A DNA stretch of 64,000 bases from Ailanthus altissimus (lineage: Eukaryota; Streptophyta; Magnoliopsida; Sapindales; Simaroubaceae), in assembly GCA_946807835.1 (NCBI GenBank), contig OX327696.1:7204501-7268500 (forward strand). Direction: 5' to 3'. Position 1 is the first letter of the stretch. Each line of letters starts with the position of its first letter. The translations under genes and the position numbers were made by a program. A model generated the notes under the pieces. That model was not told the DNA's origin and did no database searches. It worked only from the letters and a program-made list of their open reading frames with translations. Shown here in pieces: positions 1 to 9,992 of this stretch.

Positions 1-580
1 CAAGGATAAGTTATGATTTTGAGTTGAAGACCAATAAAGAGTCAACAAGAAGTCTAATATGTGAAGGTCATGCTGGAAAGAGCAATATAAAAAGTTAGAA
101 GCAAAGAACAATTCATGCGGCGAGTACTATTTATGCAGGTACTGTTCACACTGCAACTTAAGGTATTTCATGTTCAATTGACTTCTTTAAGTGAGATTTA
201 GACTCCTACAAGTAAGGACTGTTATTCCAACTAGGTTTAGGATTTTTAGGGATAAACCTTTGTAACTCATTGTAATTAATATCAATTATCATAACACAAC
301 TACATACAAGAGAGAAACCCTAGATTATAAAAGAGAGATCAATTATGAATGCAATTAAGAATGGTTCTTTGTGAGCTTGATTAACTCTTATAAAAGGCAT
401 ATTTTGTGAGTGCCTTATGATTCAATAAAGAGAAGTAAGATCTTAATCTATAATGGATATATGCAATTGCTAAATTACGTAAATACTTGTGTCTTTTTTT
501 CTATCTTTCTCTCTCTAGATTACTTTCAAATTTCTTGTTATTGCGCTACATTATTTGCATGATACACTTCCGCTTCAACA
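1..580 (+). repeat. LTR fragment, family F (Tork-type copia)
   Basis: This stretch aligns with the 3' LTR of element F (55,696-56,263). Shared landmarks are the 'gactcctacaagtaag' block near 210, 'acaagagagaaaccctag' near 306, the 'attttgtgagtgcctta' block near 400 and the terminal 'cgcttcaaca'. The window edge cuts off roughly the first 15 bases. No primer-binding site follows the CA end, so it is a solo LTR or the 3' LTR of an element lying to the left. It would carry the promoter and polyadenylation signals of the element. The match is clear, but divergence from F is high, so this is an old insertion. Confidence 0.8.
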
Positions 581-1828
581 TGTATATTATTGACTATTTA
601 TTATATTGTTGCATTAAAAATGTTAAAATAAGGTTTATTTGATATTGAACTTTTAGAGCGTAGTATATAGTATGAGCTTTAATGTATAGAGTCCAAATAT
701 TTTATTTTACTTTTATGATGGGATAAAATAAAATAAAATAAAATAAAATACTATAAATAATAGGTTGAGATCCCCAGTTTAAACTTTAACATATAGTTCA
801 TTTGCATTTTATCAGTGAGTGAAATGCAGTATTCTCTTAAATAAAGGTTTAGACGTAGATGATTGTCAACCCCAATTCCCCACGTCTCCATGGATTCAGG
901 TAAACTTCTGATTAAATTCTTTTTAATAATTTAATATGAGTTCCTAGCTATGATGATTCTTTTACCAATTAAAATTTTTCTCCAATAAGTGGTATTAAAA
1001 CTATACATGTTAAATTATTGAGAGATAAAGTTTCTAATACTAAGTTATGAATTGTGGGATTCAGGAAATGTGTGTATTTGCTAAAATTAACATTTTTTAG
1101 AATTACACTTTCCACATGTGTATTTGTAACTATTTGTGAATTTCCAAAAATTAATGTTTTACAGAATTATGAATTGCAATTAATATTTTTTCTTTGTAAT
1201 CATATTTGCTTTTGAGACATGCAATATTAAAACTATTATTAATTGTTATATATTATTAACTGAAAAAAGTGGTTCTTCAAGCCAACAAGCTTTGAATTTA
1301 TTTTATTAGCATGAATCAGTACTTGGGCCTCATTCTGGTTGAGCTTGTTTGCAGAAGCCTAGGTCTTCTCTTCTTCTGTGGCTATAATAGAACCTGCAAA
1401 TCACAAGCAAGACTTATTGGGATGGTTTCGCCAACGAAGATTCTCCAATGCTTAAGTTTGAAAAAATCTCTATAGGTAGGGGGATACTAAAAAAAAGAAA
1501 GTAACAAGTGGGTCCAGAATGAAGGGAAGAAAACCTTTTTTTTTTCTTTTTGTTAGTTCTTCTAATTTTTTGGCATCCTTCTACTTCAGTGTCTTTTTCT
1601 CTTTTTTATAGTACCGATCTTTGGAGGACCTTTAGGGTATTCTGCATCTACTGTGCTTCTAACATACGCCAAATATCCTTCTGTTGTTCGTCTGATACAC
1701 GCCAAATATTCTTCTGGCAGATCTTGTTATGTCATGCTTTTATTACACGCCAGGTATCTTTCTAATATATGTTAAGCATATTCTTGGCATATTCCTTATA
1801 CTTGTCTTCTCCAGTGGATTTTTTATAT
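581..1828. other. AT-rich spacer without a recognisable gene
   Basis: I find no credible coding region. A short AAAAT microsatellite lies at 722-751. From about 1,663 to 1,760 a phrase close to 'acacgccaaatattcttctg' occurs three times with drift, a decayed minisatellite. The block at 1,390-1,500 is slightly richer in GC but has no open frame. It could be the lost 5' half of element A's LTR or older host DNA. Confidence 0.5.
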
Positions 1829-1938
1829 TTAAATTGACATGTGTTTCTACCTTGATTTAATATAATTAAATTATTTATTTAATATTAATTAAATGATATG
1901 ATAAGTATAAATAGGTGACATTTGTTAATGGTAGACCT
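1829..1938 (+). repeat. Remnant of element A 5' LTR (direct repeat copy 1)
   Basis: This block is nearly identical to 8,385-8,495 inside element A's 3' LTR. It runs from 'aaattgacatgtgttt' to 'tttgttaatggtag' in the same orientation, 6.55 kb apart. It is all that survives of the 5' LTR. Upstream sequence does not match the start of the 3' LTR, and downstream the similarity stops abruptly and the GC-rich leader begins. An LTR/leader deletion is the simplest explanation. The break falls exactly where the 3' LTR copy enters a large hairpin. Confidence 0.75.
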
Positions 1939-2108
1939 CCAGGCCCTAGCGCTGTAGCACCAGACACATGGCGCTGCAGTGCTGGAGGTGTGACCTCTAG
2001 TACCGCAGTGCTAGCTATTAAGCGCTGCAGTGCCAGAAGCTGGGTGCCTCGGCACCGGGAGCTATACCCCCCCAGTGCTGCCATACAGTGGGCTCAGTAC
2101 TGCGCGGC
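1939..2108 (+). repeat. GC-rich near-palindromic module in element A leader
   Basis: This is a short GC- and CpG-rich island in otherwise AT-rich sequence. It is made of drifting words such as 'gcgctgcagtgctgg', 'agcgctgcagtgcc' and 'taccgcagtgctagc', each close to its own reverse complement. Comparable islands lie in B's LTRs, two solo LTRs and C's leader. It is not a convincing gene although frames stay open through it. Its role is unknown. Confidence 0.7.
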
Positions 2109-2961
2109 CAATGATACTTACTCTAATTATGTTTTAAATTGTTTAAAATATTATTTTAATCATGTAAGGGTTTATAAGATACAATGATAAGAGTTATTAG
2201 GTTGAATCATATACCAAGATCATTTGTTTTGTGTTGGTAAACACAATGGAAGTCTTAGTGGTTGGGTTAGTTGTGGTTACATAGAATTAATGTTTGATTG
2301 AGAATTACCTCCTCATGAGATGGGGATTAAGACTTTGTGATACTAAAAAAAAAGAGTAAAAAAAATCTTTTAATCAGATTGAATAATAATACATTATGAG
2401 ATAGTGTTTTATCAATACGATGTTAGCTGTATTATATTGGTCTTTCCTAAGTTCGCTATAGTGTGAGGGATTTGGTCAGTATGATTTAAATTATACCGGT
2501 TAAACATGAGACGAGGCAAATATATGCGAAAATATTGCCTTAGATCGCTATAGTATACAGGCAATACTAGTAGCATATATTTGACAATTGACAAGTTAAT
2601 CTAGAGTACACTTATCCTAGATCGCCACAGTATGCGAATAAGGTGTATTTAAGATCAAGAGTAGGAGTTACATAAGATGAAATTGATAAGAGTTGTCTAT
2701 CTGTTGGGTTTACAAAGGCTTAAATTGCTACAGTATGTGGCCTGAGTAAAATGCCATTGGAGTCCACTTCCCGTTATATAGTTTAAACTGTCGTTATCCC
2801 ATTTTGAGAGATTAAAGGAATTATGTAAAACACTAGGAGGACATTTTAAATTACAAATGTACAAATGTTATACCTATGATTTAAAATGTATTATTAACGA
2901 TTTAATAATTTGTTTTGCTAACATCTCCTAAACTTATTTTATTTGACTTGTGTAAGCTAGG
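2109..2961 (+). repeat. Element A untranslated leader with spaced 'gctatagt' repeats
   Basis: This is the non-coding leader between the GC island and gag. A motif close to 'gatcgctatagtatg' occurs near 2,450, 2,540, 2,622 and 2,724, spaced about 80-100 bases. The reverse complement of the whole leader is found in element C (43,470-43,790 and 47,762-48,180), with the same motif there. The primer-binding site expected upstream was lost with the LTR/leader deletion. The motif could be a structural or packaging repeat, but nothing here proves a function. Confidence 0.65.
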
Positions 2962-3780
2962 ATGACATCTTCAAATTCCTTGATGCGTATACTGGATGCA
3001 CACCAACTCAAAGGTGCCAAAACTTTCTCTGACTAGTACATGAATCTCAGAATTGTTCTAGATTCAGAAAGACTAAGATATGTTACTGACTAAAAGATGC
3101 CCAGAGGTTCTTTGAGGATGCCACCGAGAAAGAAAAGGTGATACATTAGAAATGGTTGGATAACGATTTAAAAATTAAATCATACATCCTCACCTCAATG
3201 TCCAATGAGCTGCAAAGGGAACATGTTCGCATGAACAGTGCCAATAGCATTATGCTCCATCTTAGGGAGCTCTTTGGTGACTGACCCTAAGTTAAGAATT
3301 ATAAGGTCGTCAAAGCGCTATTTCAAGCAAAGCTCCCTAAGGGCAGTTCAGTGAGTCCTCATGTTCTCAAGATGAAAGGATTAATAAAAAAGCTTGAGTC
3401 CATGGACATCTCTTTGAGCAATAACCCGGGGAATAGTTTAATTCTCCAATCGCTGCCTAGGTCATATACAAATTTCATCATGAACTTTAATATGCAAGGA
3501 ATGACCCATACTTATGATGATCTTCACAATATGCTGAAGACAATGGATGAGGACATGCATTAAGGAGTTTCGGCCCTCCTTATTCATGGTGCTTCATCTT
3601 CAACCTCGAGGGCTTTTGAGAAGTCCAAAGGGAAAAAGAAAAAAAAGGTGAGGCACAAACCCAAGATGGGTCCTCAGTGGCAACAGATATCCAAGCCACT
3701 AGAGAAACCGAAAGTAAAAGGCAAATGGTTTCATTGCGGTGAAGATAGACACTAGAAATGCAATTGCCCTGAATACCTTG
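2962..3780 (+). pseudogene. Element A gag (copia capsid/nucleocapsid), decayed
   Basis: Gag of a Ty1/copia retrotransposon, the structural protein of the cytoplasmic virus-like particle. The frame opens at ATG 2,962. It reads through recognisable copia gag sequence but hits TAG at about 3,034 and TAA at about 3,094, both explicable as single C-to-T or G-to-A changes. The best surviving open piece is 3,351-3,563, covering the C-terminal half of the gag domain. A lysine-rich segment near 3,630-3,700 precedes a zinc-knuckle relic (about 3,724-3,765) in which the first Cys has become Trp and a stop follows the His. It cannot make functional Gag. The same gene, inverted, is present in element C. 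Confidence 0.8.
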
Positions 3781-4240
3781 TCATTGTGAAGAAGACTCCC
3801 ACAAGTAATATCTTTCCTATTATTGACAGTTTTTTAATATTTGATGGTAGTATTGGCTGGGTATTAGATACCGCAAGTCCTTCTTACATTTGCAATATGT
3901 TGCAGGGTCTAAAGAAAGTTAGATTGCTTCAAGTAGGAAATGGTGATCTCCTATAGGTCGAGGCTGTAGGACATTATGATTTGATTCTCCTTTGTAATAA
4001 AACTGTTGTACTTCATAACTGTTATTTTGTGCCTGCTATAATTAGACTGATTATCTCTCTTCCTGTACTTGACAATGAAGGGTATCATATGTATATTAAG
4101 AACAGTTTTTTTATATTTATTTGATATATTTGATGTTTTATTAGTTGAGTGTCAGTTAATTAATAGGACACTATATTTTCGATACAACGAACAATGTCAT
4201 AAATATACAAGGCAGCACTAGTAATAGTGTATATGATGAT
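3781..4240 (+). pseudogene. Element A protease region, active site altered
   Basis: This is the aspartic protease segment of copia Pol, which matures Gag-Pol by dimerising around a D(S/T)G motif. About 3,860-3,900 reads 'GWVLDTASPSYICNML', so the expected DTG is DTA, with Ile-Cys-Asn following as in copia proteases. Downstream, 3,960-4,240 is badly degraded, with stops and AT-rich insertions before the pre-integrase region. This segment is a useful yardstick: the matching stretch of element C (42,150-42,610, minus strand) lets insertions in C be recognised. Confidence 0.7.
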
Positions 4241-4960
4241 ATTGAATTGTGGCACATGAGATTGGGTTATATAGGTGTGAGACGCCTAACTCGTTTGGCT
4301 AAGGATGGTTGGATACCTGATCTAATCATAGAACCTTATCCAGTTTGTGAATCTTGTATTCAAGGGAAAATGACTAAATCTCTATTCACTGATGTTGGAC
4401 ATCGTGCCACTGATTTATTGGAACTAATACATAGTGATGTATGCGGTTCAATAAATCACACTGCAATTGGTGGATTTCGATACTTTGTTACCTTTATTGA
4501 TAATTTGTCATGATACAGGTATATGTTTCTTATGAAACATAAGTCAAAAACCTTTGAAAAGTTCAAAGAGTTCAAACTTGAGGTAGAGAAAAAAAATTAG
4601 GATGTATGCAAATACCTTTGATCAAATCGAGGCGGTGAGTACATGAGTAGTGAATTCTCTAATTATTTTAAGCTGAATGAGACTCTAGCTTAGTATAGTC
4701 CTCTAGGTACTCCGCAACACAATGGTGTGTCAGAGATAAGGAATCGGACATTATTGGATATGGTCCAATCGATGATGAGCTTCACCGATCTACCTGAATA
4801 TCTTTTGGGTTATACTCTGAACATTGCTACTCATATATTGAATAAAGTTCCATCTAAAGATGTTCCAACCACTCCACATGAAATGTTGCATGGAAAGAAA
4901 CCAAGTCTTAAATATTTTAAGATTTAGGGCTGTCCTGCTTACGTAAAAGTTACGTAATAG
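4241..4960 (+). pseudogene. Element A pre-integrase and integrase, decayed
   Basis: This region covers the GAG-pre-integrase zinc domain and integrase core of copia Pol, which inserts the cDNA into the genome. The piece 4,247-4,513 starts at 'LWHMRLGYIGVRR' and includes the CESC pair of the zinc domain and the first catalytic Asp in 'HSDVCG'. A TGA at 4,511 breaks the frame after 'IDNLS'. At about 4,625 the second catalytic Asp is Asn (SNRGGEY). The catalytic Glu survives in 'GVSEIRNRT' near 4,727. Piece 4,727-4,927 covers the end of the core. The integrase is inactive on sequence grounds. The homologous site in element C carries a solo LTR. Confidence 0.8.
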
Positions 4961-6060
4961 GATAAACTTGTACCTAGGGGGTACAAGTACTGGTTCGTTG
5001 GGTATTCCAAGAATTCAATGGGATACCAATTCTATGATCTCGAGGAGCGAAATGTGTTTATTTTTCAATATGCCACTTTCTTTAAGAAAGAGTTTCTCAT
5101 GGATCGTGAAGGTTGTAGAAAGATTGTGCTTGATGAAGCAAATCATAACAAACATGAAACCGAGATTGAATCTCAAAATCAATTGAGCGGAATACCTTTA
5201 ACACACCCTCCACGTAGGTCTAAAAGGATGTCCAGGCCACATACTAGGTTTGGTCAGATGCCTGAAGGTGCACTTGGAGTTTTCTTAGTGGAAGAAAATG
5301 ATCTTTTAACCTATAAGGATGTGATATTAGACATCGACTCAGGAAAGTGGCAAGAAGTCATAAAATCCAAAATTGACTCAATTCATCATAATCAAGTCTG
5401 GGACTTGGTTGAGCTTCTTGAAGGAATAGTTCTTATTGGTTGTAAATGAATTTACAAGTGGAAGCGTGGGCCCAATGAAAAGGTAGAGACCTTCAAAGCC
5501 TGACTTGTTGCAAAAGGTTATTCTTAACGATTTGGGATTGATTATGAGAAAACTTTTGCACCAGTAGCAATGTTGAAGTCAATACGAATTTTATTGGCTA
5601 TTGCTGCATATTATGACTATAAGATATGGTAGATGGATTTAAAGACGACATTCCTGAATAGATATATTGAGGAAGAGATATATATGGAACAGCCTAAAGG
5701 TTTTGCATCCAGCTAATCAACAGGTCTAGTGTGCAAACGAAAGAAGTCCATTTATAGGCTTAAGCAGGTTTCCCGGAGTTGGAACCTTCGTTTTGATGAG
5801 GTAATCAAAGGATCTAATTTCATAAAAAATGATGAGGAACCATGTGTGTATAAAAAAGTCAGGGGGAGCATGGTTGTCTTCTTAATTTTTTACGTGGATG
5901 ACATACTGATCATTGAAAATGATATCGGTATGATACAATCAGTCAAAAGTTATCTAAATAAAAATTTCTCCATGAAGAACTTGGAAGAGGCTTCCTATAT
6001 ACTAGATATAAAGCTTTATAGAGATAGATCTAGGAAGCTGATAGGACTCTCCTAATCATC
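4961..6060 (+). pseudogene. Element A reverse transcriptase, decayed
   Basis: This is the copia reverse transcriptase, which copies element RNA to cDNA in the particle. Piece 5,018-5,449 carries the linker and RT N-terminus. 5,450-5,728 continues the fingers/palm with several stops. 5,729-6,055 holds the 'SIYRLKQ' motif and the catalytic 'FYVDDILI' box (codons 5,891-5,902), which is intact. Stops lie at 5,447, 5,716 and 6,053. The catalytic Asp pair survives only because the nonsense mutations fell elsewhere; no single frame spans the domain. Confidence 0.8.
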
Positions 6061-6860
6061 ATACATCGATAGTGTTATTGAAAGGTACAATTTTACTATC
6101 TATAAGATAGCTATTGTACCTTTCAGACATGACATTCATCTTTCGAGTAGAATGCCTCCTTAGACGGAAGATGAAAGAGTTAGAATATCTAAGATGCCAT
6201 ATGCATCAACTGTAGGTAGCTTGATGTATGTTATAATGTATACGAGACCTAATATCAGTATGGTTGTAAGTGTTACTAGCCGGTATCAATCTGATCTAGG
6301 TGACAGCCATTGGATGGCAGCTAAATATGTCCTCAAATGCCTTCAGGGTACAAAGGACAAGTTTCTCATTTATGGAGAAAGTGATTTGCAAGTTACGGGA
6401 TATACACATTCAGACTTTCAGTCTGATCCAGATGATAGAAAGTCTACATCTAGATATGTATTATCCTCAACAGTGCTGTAGTGAGTTGGAAAAGTACCAA
6501 ACAGGGATCTACAACTGATTCAACAATTGAAGCGGAATACATTACAGCCTCTGAGACAGCAAAGGAAGCAGTGTGGATACGTAAGTTTATCGCCGAGCTT
6601 GGGATTATCCCAAGCTCAATGGATCATATCCCTTTATTTTGCGACAACAACAGAGTTATTTCATAAGAAAAAGAGCCAAGAGCGCACCAAAGATCTAAGC
6701 ATGTGAGAGGAAATACCCCATAATTAGATAAATCGTGGCTAAGGGAAATGTAATAATTTGTAGAGTTGACTTTGTAAATAATATAGCAGACCCACTAACT
6801 AAGGCCTTAACTTTAAAGGTGTTTAAAAAACACGTGGAGTCTATGGGTATAAGATACCAC
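6061..6860 (+). pseudogene. Element A RNase H, decayed
   Basis: This is the RNase H domain that removes the RNA strand during reverse transcription. Piece 6,194-6,481 begins 'MPYASTVGSLMY', the usual copia RT/RNase H junction, and includes 'GYTHSDFQSDPDDRKS'. A TAG at 6,479 interrupts it. 6,481-6,666 continues with 'STIEAEYITASETAKEAVW' and the 'FCDNN' box. The final C-terminal stretch to 6,830 is recognisable but broken. It lies just upstream of the 3' LTR. Confidence 0.8.
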
Positions 6861-8475
6861 TATGAATGGCACTAGAGCAAGTGAAAGTTTGTTGGAATTT
6901 GTGCTCGTGTGCCATTCTATTATTGTATGAATATTTTATTTTATAATATTTATACAGTACATTATCTATTAAATCACTAATTACTATTATTAAATGGTTC
7001 AACGCTTATAACGCTACAGACATTATATGATTTGAGGGAGTTCAGATTTAGCCTAAAGAAGTTTAGATCAATGTTAAGAGTTAGCATCATTGAAAACTAT
7101 AAATGCTAAAGAGTTAGCATGTTATACTAATCAGTGAAGTATAAAAGTTAGAATCTTGTCTGTAACAATACAAAGACTTGAGAATACATTAGTAATAACA
7201 TAGTTGCAAGAGTTACAATAGGTGTTAAGAAATGTTATTATGCAAGTCTATTCTCAAAATTATTTGTTCCTAATCTTAATTTACTGATGCAAGTTTGTTA
7301 GTGGAATCCTTGTACATTGACCTGTGTATACTATACCTAGATGGTCTATATGGTTGTTCTTAACTGACCATGGGCTTACTGAAAGTTTGTATAGCATACA
7401 CGTGTTCAGTAAGGACTGAATACTGAATAGACTCAACGAGCACCCTAATAGACATCCCATGAAGCCGTCAATGAAAGATCCTCTTGAGTTAAGTAGTATA
7501 CGTGGTCCTTTGACCTAAGTATCATGATAGACTTGTAAGTGATCCATCATACTTTGGTTTCACTCATGTCATAGACCTTTCATAGTGTGACCGCTGGGTG
7601 TCGTTGGGTATAGTCCGATGCTTATGTAGTCCGGTATGTACAGATATAGAATCTGTCATCTCACATGGATGAGTTATATATCCGAATGCTCAGAGACTAT
7701 ATCTTAGAAAGTCTTATGGCTATAAGCAATAAACCTAGGAAAAGAGTTTTCTACTGGGTTAAACAATATTAGAAAAGTGTTTGCATATATTGTTTATTAA
7801 GATACGTGTTTAGAGATAAGTTCACGGATAAGCACATAAGAATTTGATGGTAGTGATCTATATCCCTACTCTTCCAGGATATCATTGGCGAAATGATTAT
7901 ACATATACGCTATAATCTCAACTTGTATGGTTACTGCATTGATTTATAATATCCATGACGTGTGCGTGGGATATCAATCTCGAACTTATAGAATAGTTCT
8001 GTTTGATAAATCGGGAGTGGACTTAGAGAGTCCCACAATATGAAGTGTACTTGTTGTGCACTGGAGCAGCGTACTAGATTAAATAGTTCGATCTAGAAAA
8101 TTCCAGTAGACCGGACATTTACTTCGGTTTCCATTCGGTCGTGCACATGTCAAGACGTAAGAGTTAAGTACATAAATTAGTTAACAATTAGTTGTTGGCC
8201 AATGGGATATTGACACATGGCATATTGTGGGCCAATTATTGTTTGATTTAAAAATTACCAAAATGACCTTATTTATTGGACAAATAATATCATTATTTTA
8301 TTCATTAAAATGTTTATTGAATACAATAATAATAATGATATATGATATTATTATTTAAATTAAAATCAAACAATTAATTTTTTTTTTAAATTGGCATGTG
8401 TTTTTACAATGATTTAATATGATTAAATTATTTATTTAATATTAATTAAATGATATGATAAGTATAAATTGGTGG

Positions 8476-8569
8476 GATTTGTTAATGGTAGGCCTTAAGA
8501 TATTTCTTAATAATGAGAAAGTATTTTCTCATTATTAAGAAACATCTTAAGGCCTATTATTAATAAATA
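8476..8569. repeat. Large hairpin inside element A 3' LTR
   Basis: The arms 8,489-8,520 and 8,525-8,556 are 32 bases each, with one mismatch and a 4-base loop. Pairing continues outward with a few mismatches to about 8,476 and 8,569. Homologous LTR sequence in element C lacks it, so it is either a small foldback insertion or a local inverted duplication. Transcribed, it would form a long, nearly perfect stem of the kind Dicer-like enzymes cut, but that is only a possibility. Confidence 0.85.
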
Positions 8570-8662
8570 TAAGAAAGTGTTTTCTCATTTGGCCTAGATT
8601 AAAGCCAAGTTCATTTAGATGATTTTTCATTTTGTTTTGTTTTTATTTGGTTTATTGTAAAC

Positions 8663-8804
8663 AATAATAAACAAAATACTAATGGCAAACATTGACCTAG
8701 ATAATGGATGCCATTAGGTGAGAAAATAAAAGATAATAATAAACAAACCACTAATGGAAAATATTGACCTAGATAATGGATGTTATTAGGTAAAAAAAAT
8801 GAAA
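8663..8804. repeat. 71-bp tandem duplication in element A 3' LTR
   Basis: Two copies, starting at 8,663 and 8,734, share 'attgacctagataatggatg' flanked by 'aataataaacaaa' and a run of A's. They differ at a few positions, so the duplication is moderately old. It appears confined to this LTR copy. Confidence 0.75.
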
Positions 8805-9310
8805 GAAAATAATAAAAAAAATGAAAGAGCAATATGTTACTCAGTTGATTAAGTGAAAATTAGGCCAAGGGATTAGTAGGAATGGTAGAGAAATTTTTGA
8901 AAGGCTAAGTGTTAGAAAATTATCTCAAGTATTGAGAGCAAAAACACATTCTCTTCTATTTTTTGTCACCTATACTACAAGGTAGAAACAAGGATTCAAG
9001 AGTTGAATCATTTGCTGGAAAAGATGCTATTCTAGCTTCCTCAAGCCCACTGTGTTGAGGAATTATAATTGTGAATGAGTTGCTTCAAGGCGGGTACTCC
9101 GGTTCGATCAAATACCAAAGGCTTAACAAAGTACTATTTCTCAATCTTAATATATTTTACGTTTATGCGATAACATGTAAAAGTTCATTTGTGTTTATCA
9201 TTGAGTAATTTGTATTCCGCTCATCCACTGCGCATGTATGTATTTGATACATATGCTATATTTGAATGATAGATACAAATCCATATGCATGCACCCTAGG
9301 TTTAAAATCA

Positions 9311-9978
9311 CTCATAACTAATACTACACTTACACCTTAGCAATATTCGGAAATACATTTGCTTATATTTTTCTTATCTCATGTTTGATAGATATAATCC
9401 AAATCACTCCGACCAATTCCTTACACTTTAACAACATTGGGAATAATTGAGGTGATCCGTCTAACACCGTATTGACAAGACAGCCTATATTTAATGTTCT
9501 CCAATGATAAAAAAATTACAATCCATATTTGATAAGTTCTTTTGAAAACTCAATTCATTTTATGCCAGCACAATTAACCCCTAACAATAGAGTTTCCACT
9601 ATGGTTTCCAACATAAACAAAATGATCATTCAGAAGGAAAAATAAAATAACATGCATGAGTCTCACAAGTTCAACACCAAATTTAAATTTATCCATAAGG
9701 CCATTGTCTTGGCTTGCAACACTTACATGTCGTGGTTGCCTGAAACATTAATCCAGTTCAACAAAATATTTATTCATTTAAATGCATATGATATGTACAA
9801 AGTTAGCAAGCTAAATGCATATTCTTATCAATGAAACTACATAAACTATGCAAGTATAACAAATGTGCAAATTCATGAATCAAAGTCATAACACATTTAT
9901 AAAAAGTGTACCAAAGTTAGCAAGTTTAATGCACATTCATACAAATAAAAATGCAAAAACTTAGCAAGGTGGATGTAT
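9311..9978 (-). repeat. A' leader (inverted A-family leader, truncated)
   Basis: Read on the minus strand, 9,311-9,640 matches the leaders of A (2,190-2,590) and C (47,762-48,120), including the 'gctatag' repeat positions and the block around 'aacccctaacaatagagt'. Nothing of gag follows on the minus strand; the sequence stops where element A's 3' LTR ends. From 9,640 to 9,978 it is leader-like, with two copies of an 'aaagttagcaag(c/t)t(a/t)aatgca(t/c)attc' phrase (near 9,799 and 9,912). A' is therefore an LTR-plus-leader stump. Confidence 0.65.
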
Positions 9979-9990
9979 GCTCTAATACCA
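9979..9990 (-). other. A' primer-binding site
   Basis: On the minus strand this reads TGGTATTAGAGC, one mismatch from the complement of the plant initiator-Met tRNA 3' end used by most copia elements. It sits two bases inside the LTR end at 9,993, as expected, and fixes the orientation of A' as minus. Confidence 0.8.
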
Positions 9991-9992
9991 TT

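Larger units (their letters stand above)
6890..9310 (+). repeat. Element A 3' LTR (about 2.4 kb)
   Basis: The LTR begins TGTTGGAATTTGTG right after the RNase H tail. It matches, inverted, the LTR of element A' (to 11,943) and the LTR of element C (48,505-52,442). The C copy shares 'gaatattttattttataatatttatac' with small differences close to its start. The right end is near 9,310 (TTTAAAATCA) and is approximate, since a primer-site context is missing here. It contains the 1,829-1,938 direct repeat, a large hairpin at 8,476-8,569 and a 71-bp tandem duplication at 8,663-8,804. It would carry promoter and terminator functions. Confidence 0.75.

Noticed and set aside
1915..2187. 90-codon plus-strand frame over the GC-rich island
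   Set aside because: It is open only because the island is GC-rich; the translation has no domain, and the same island in element C does not keep a frame.
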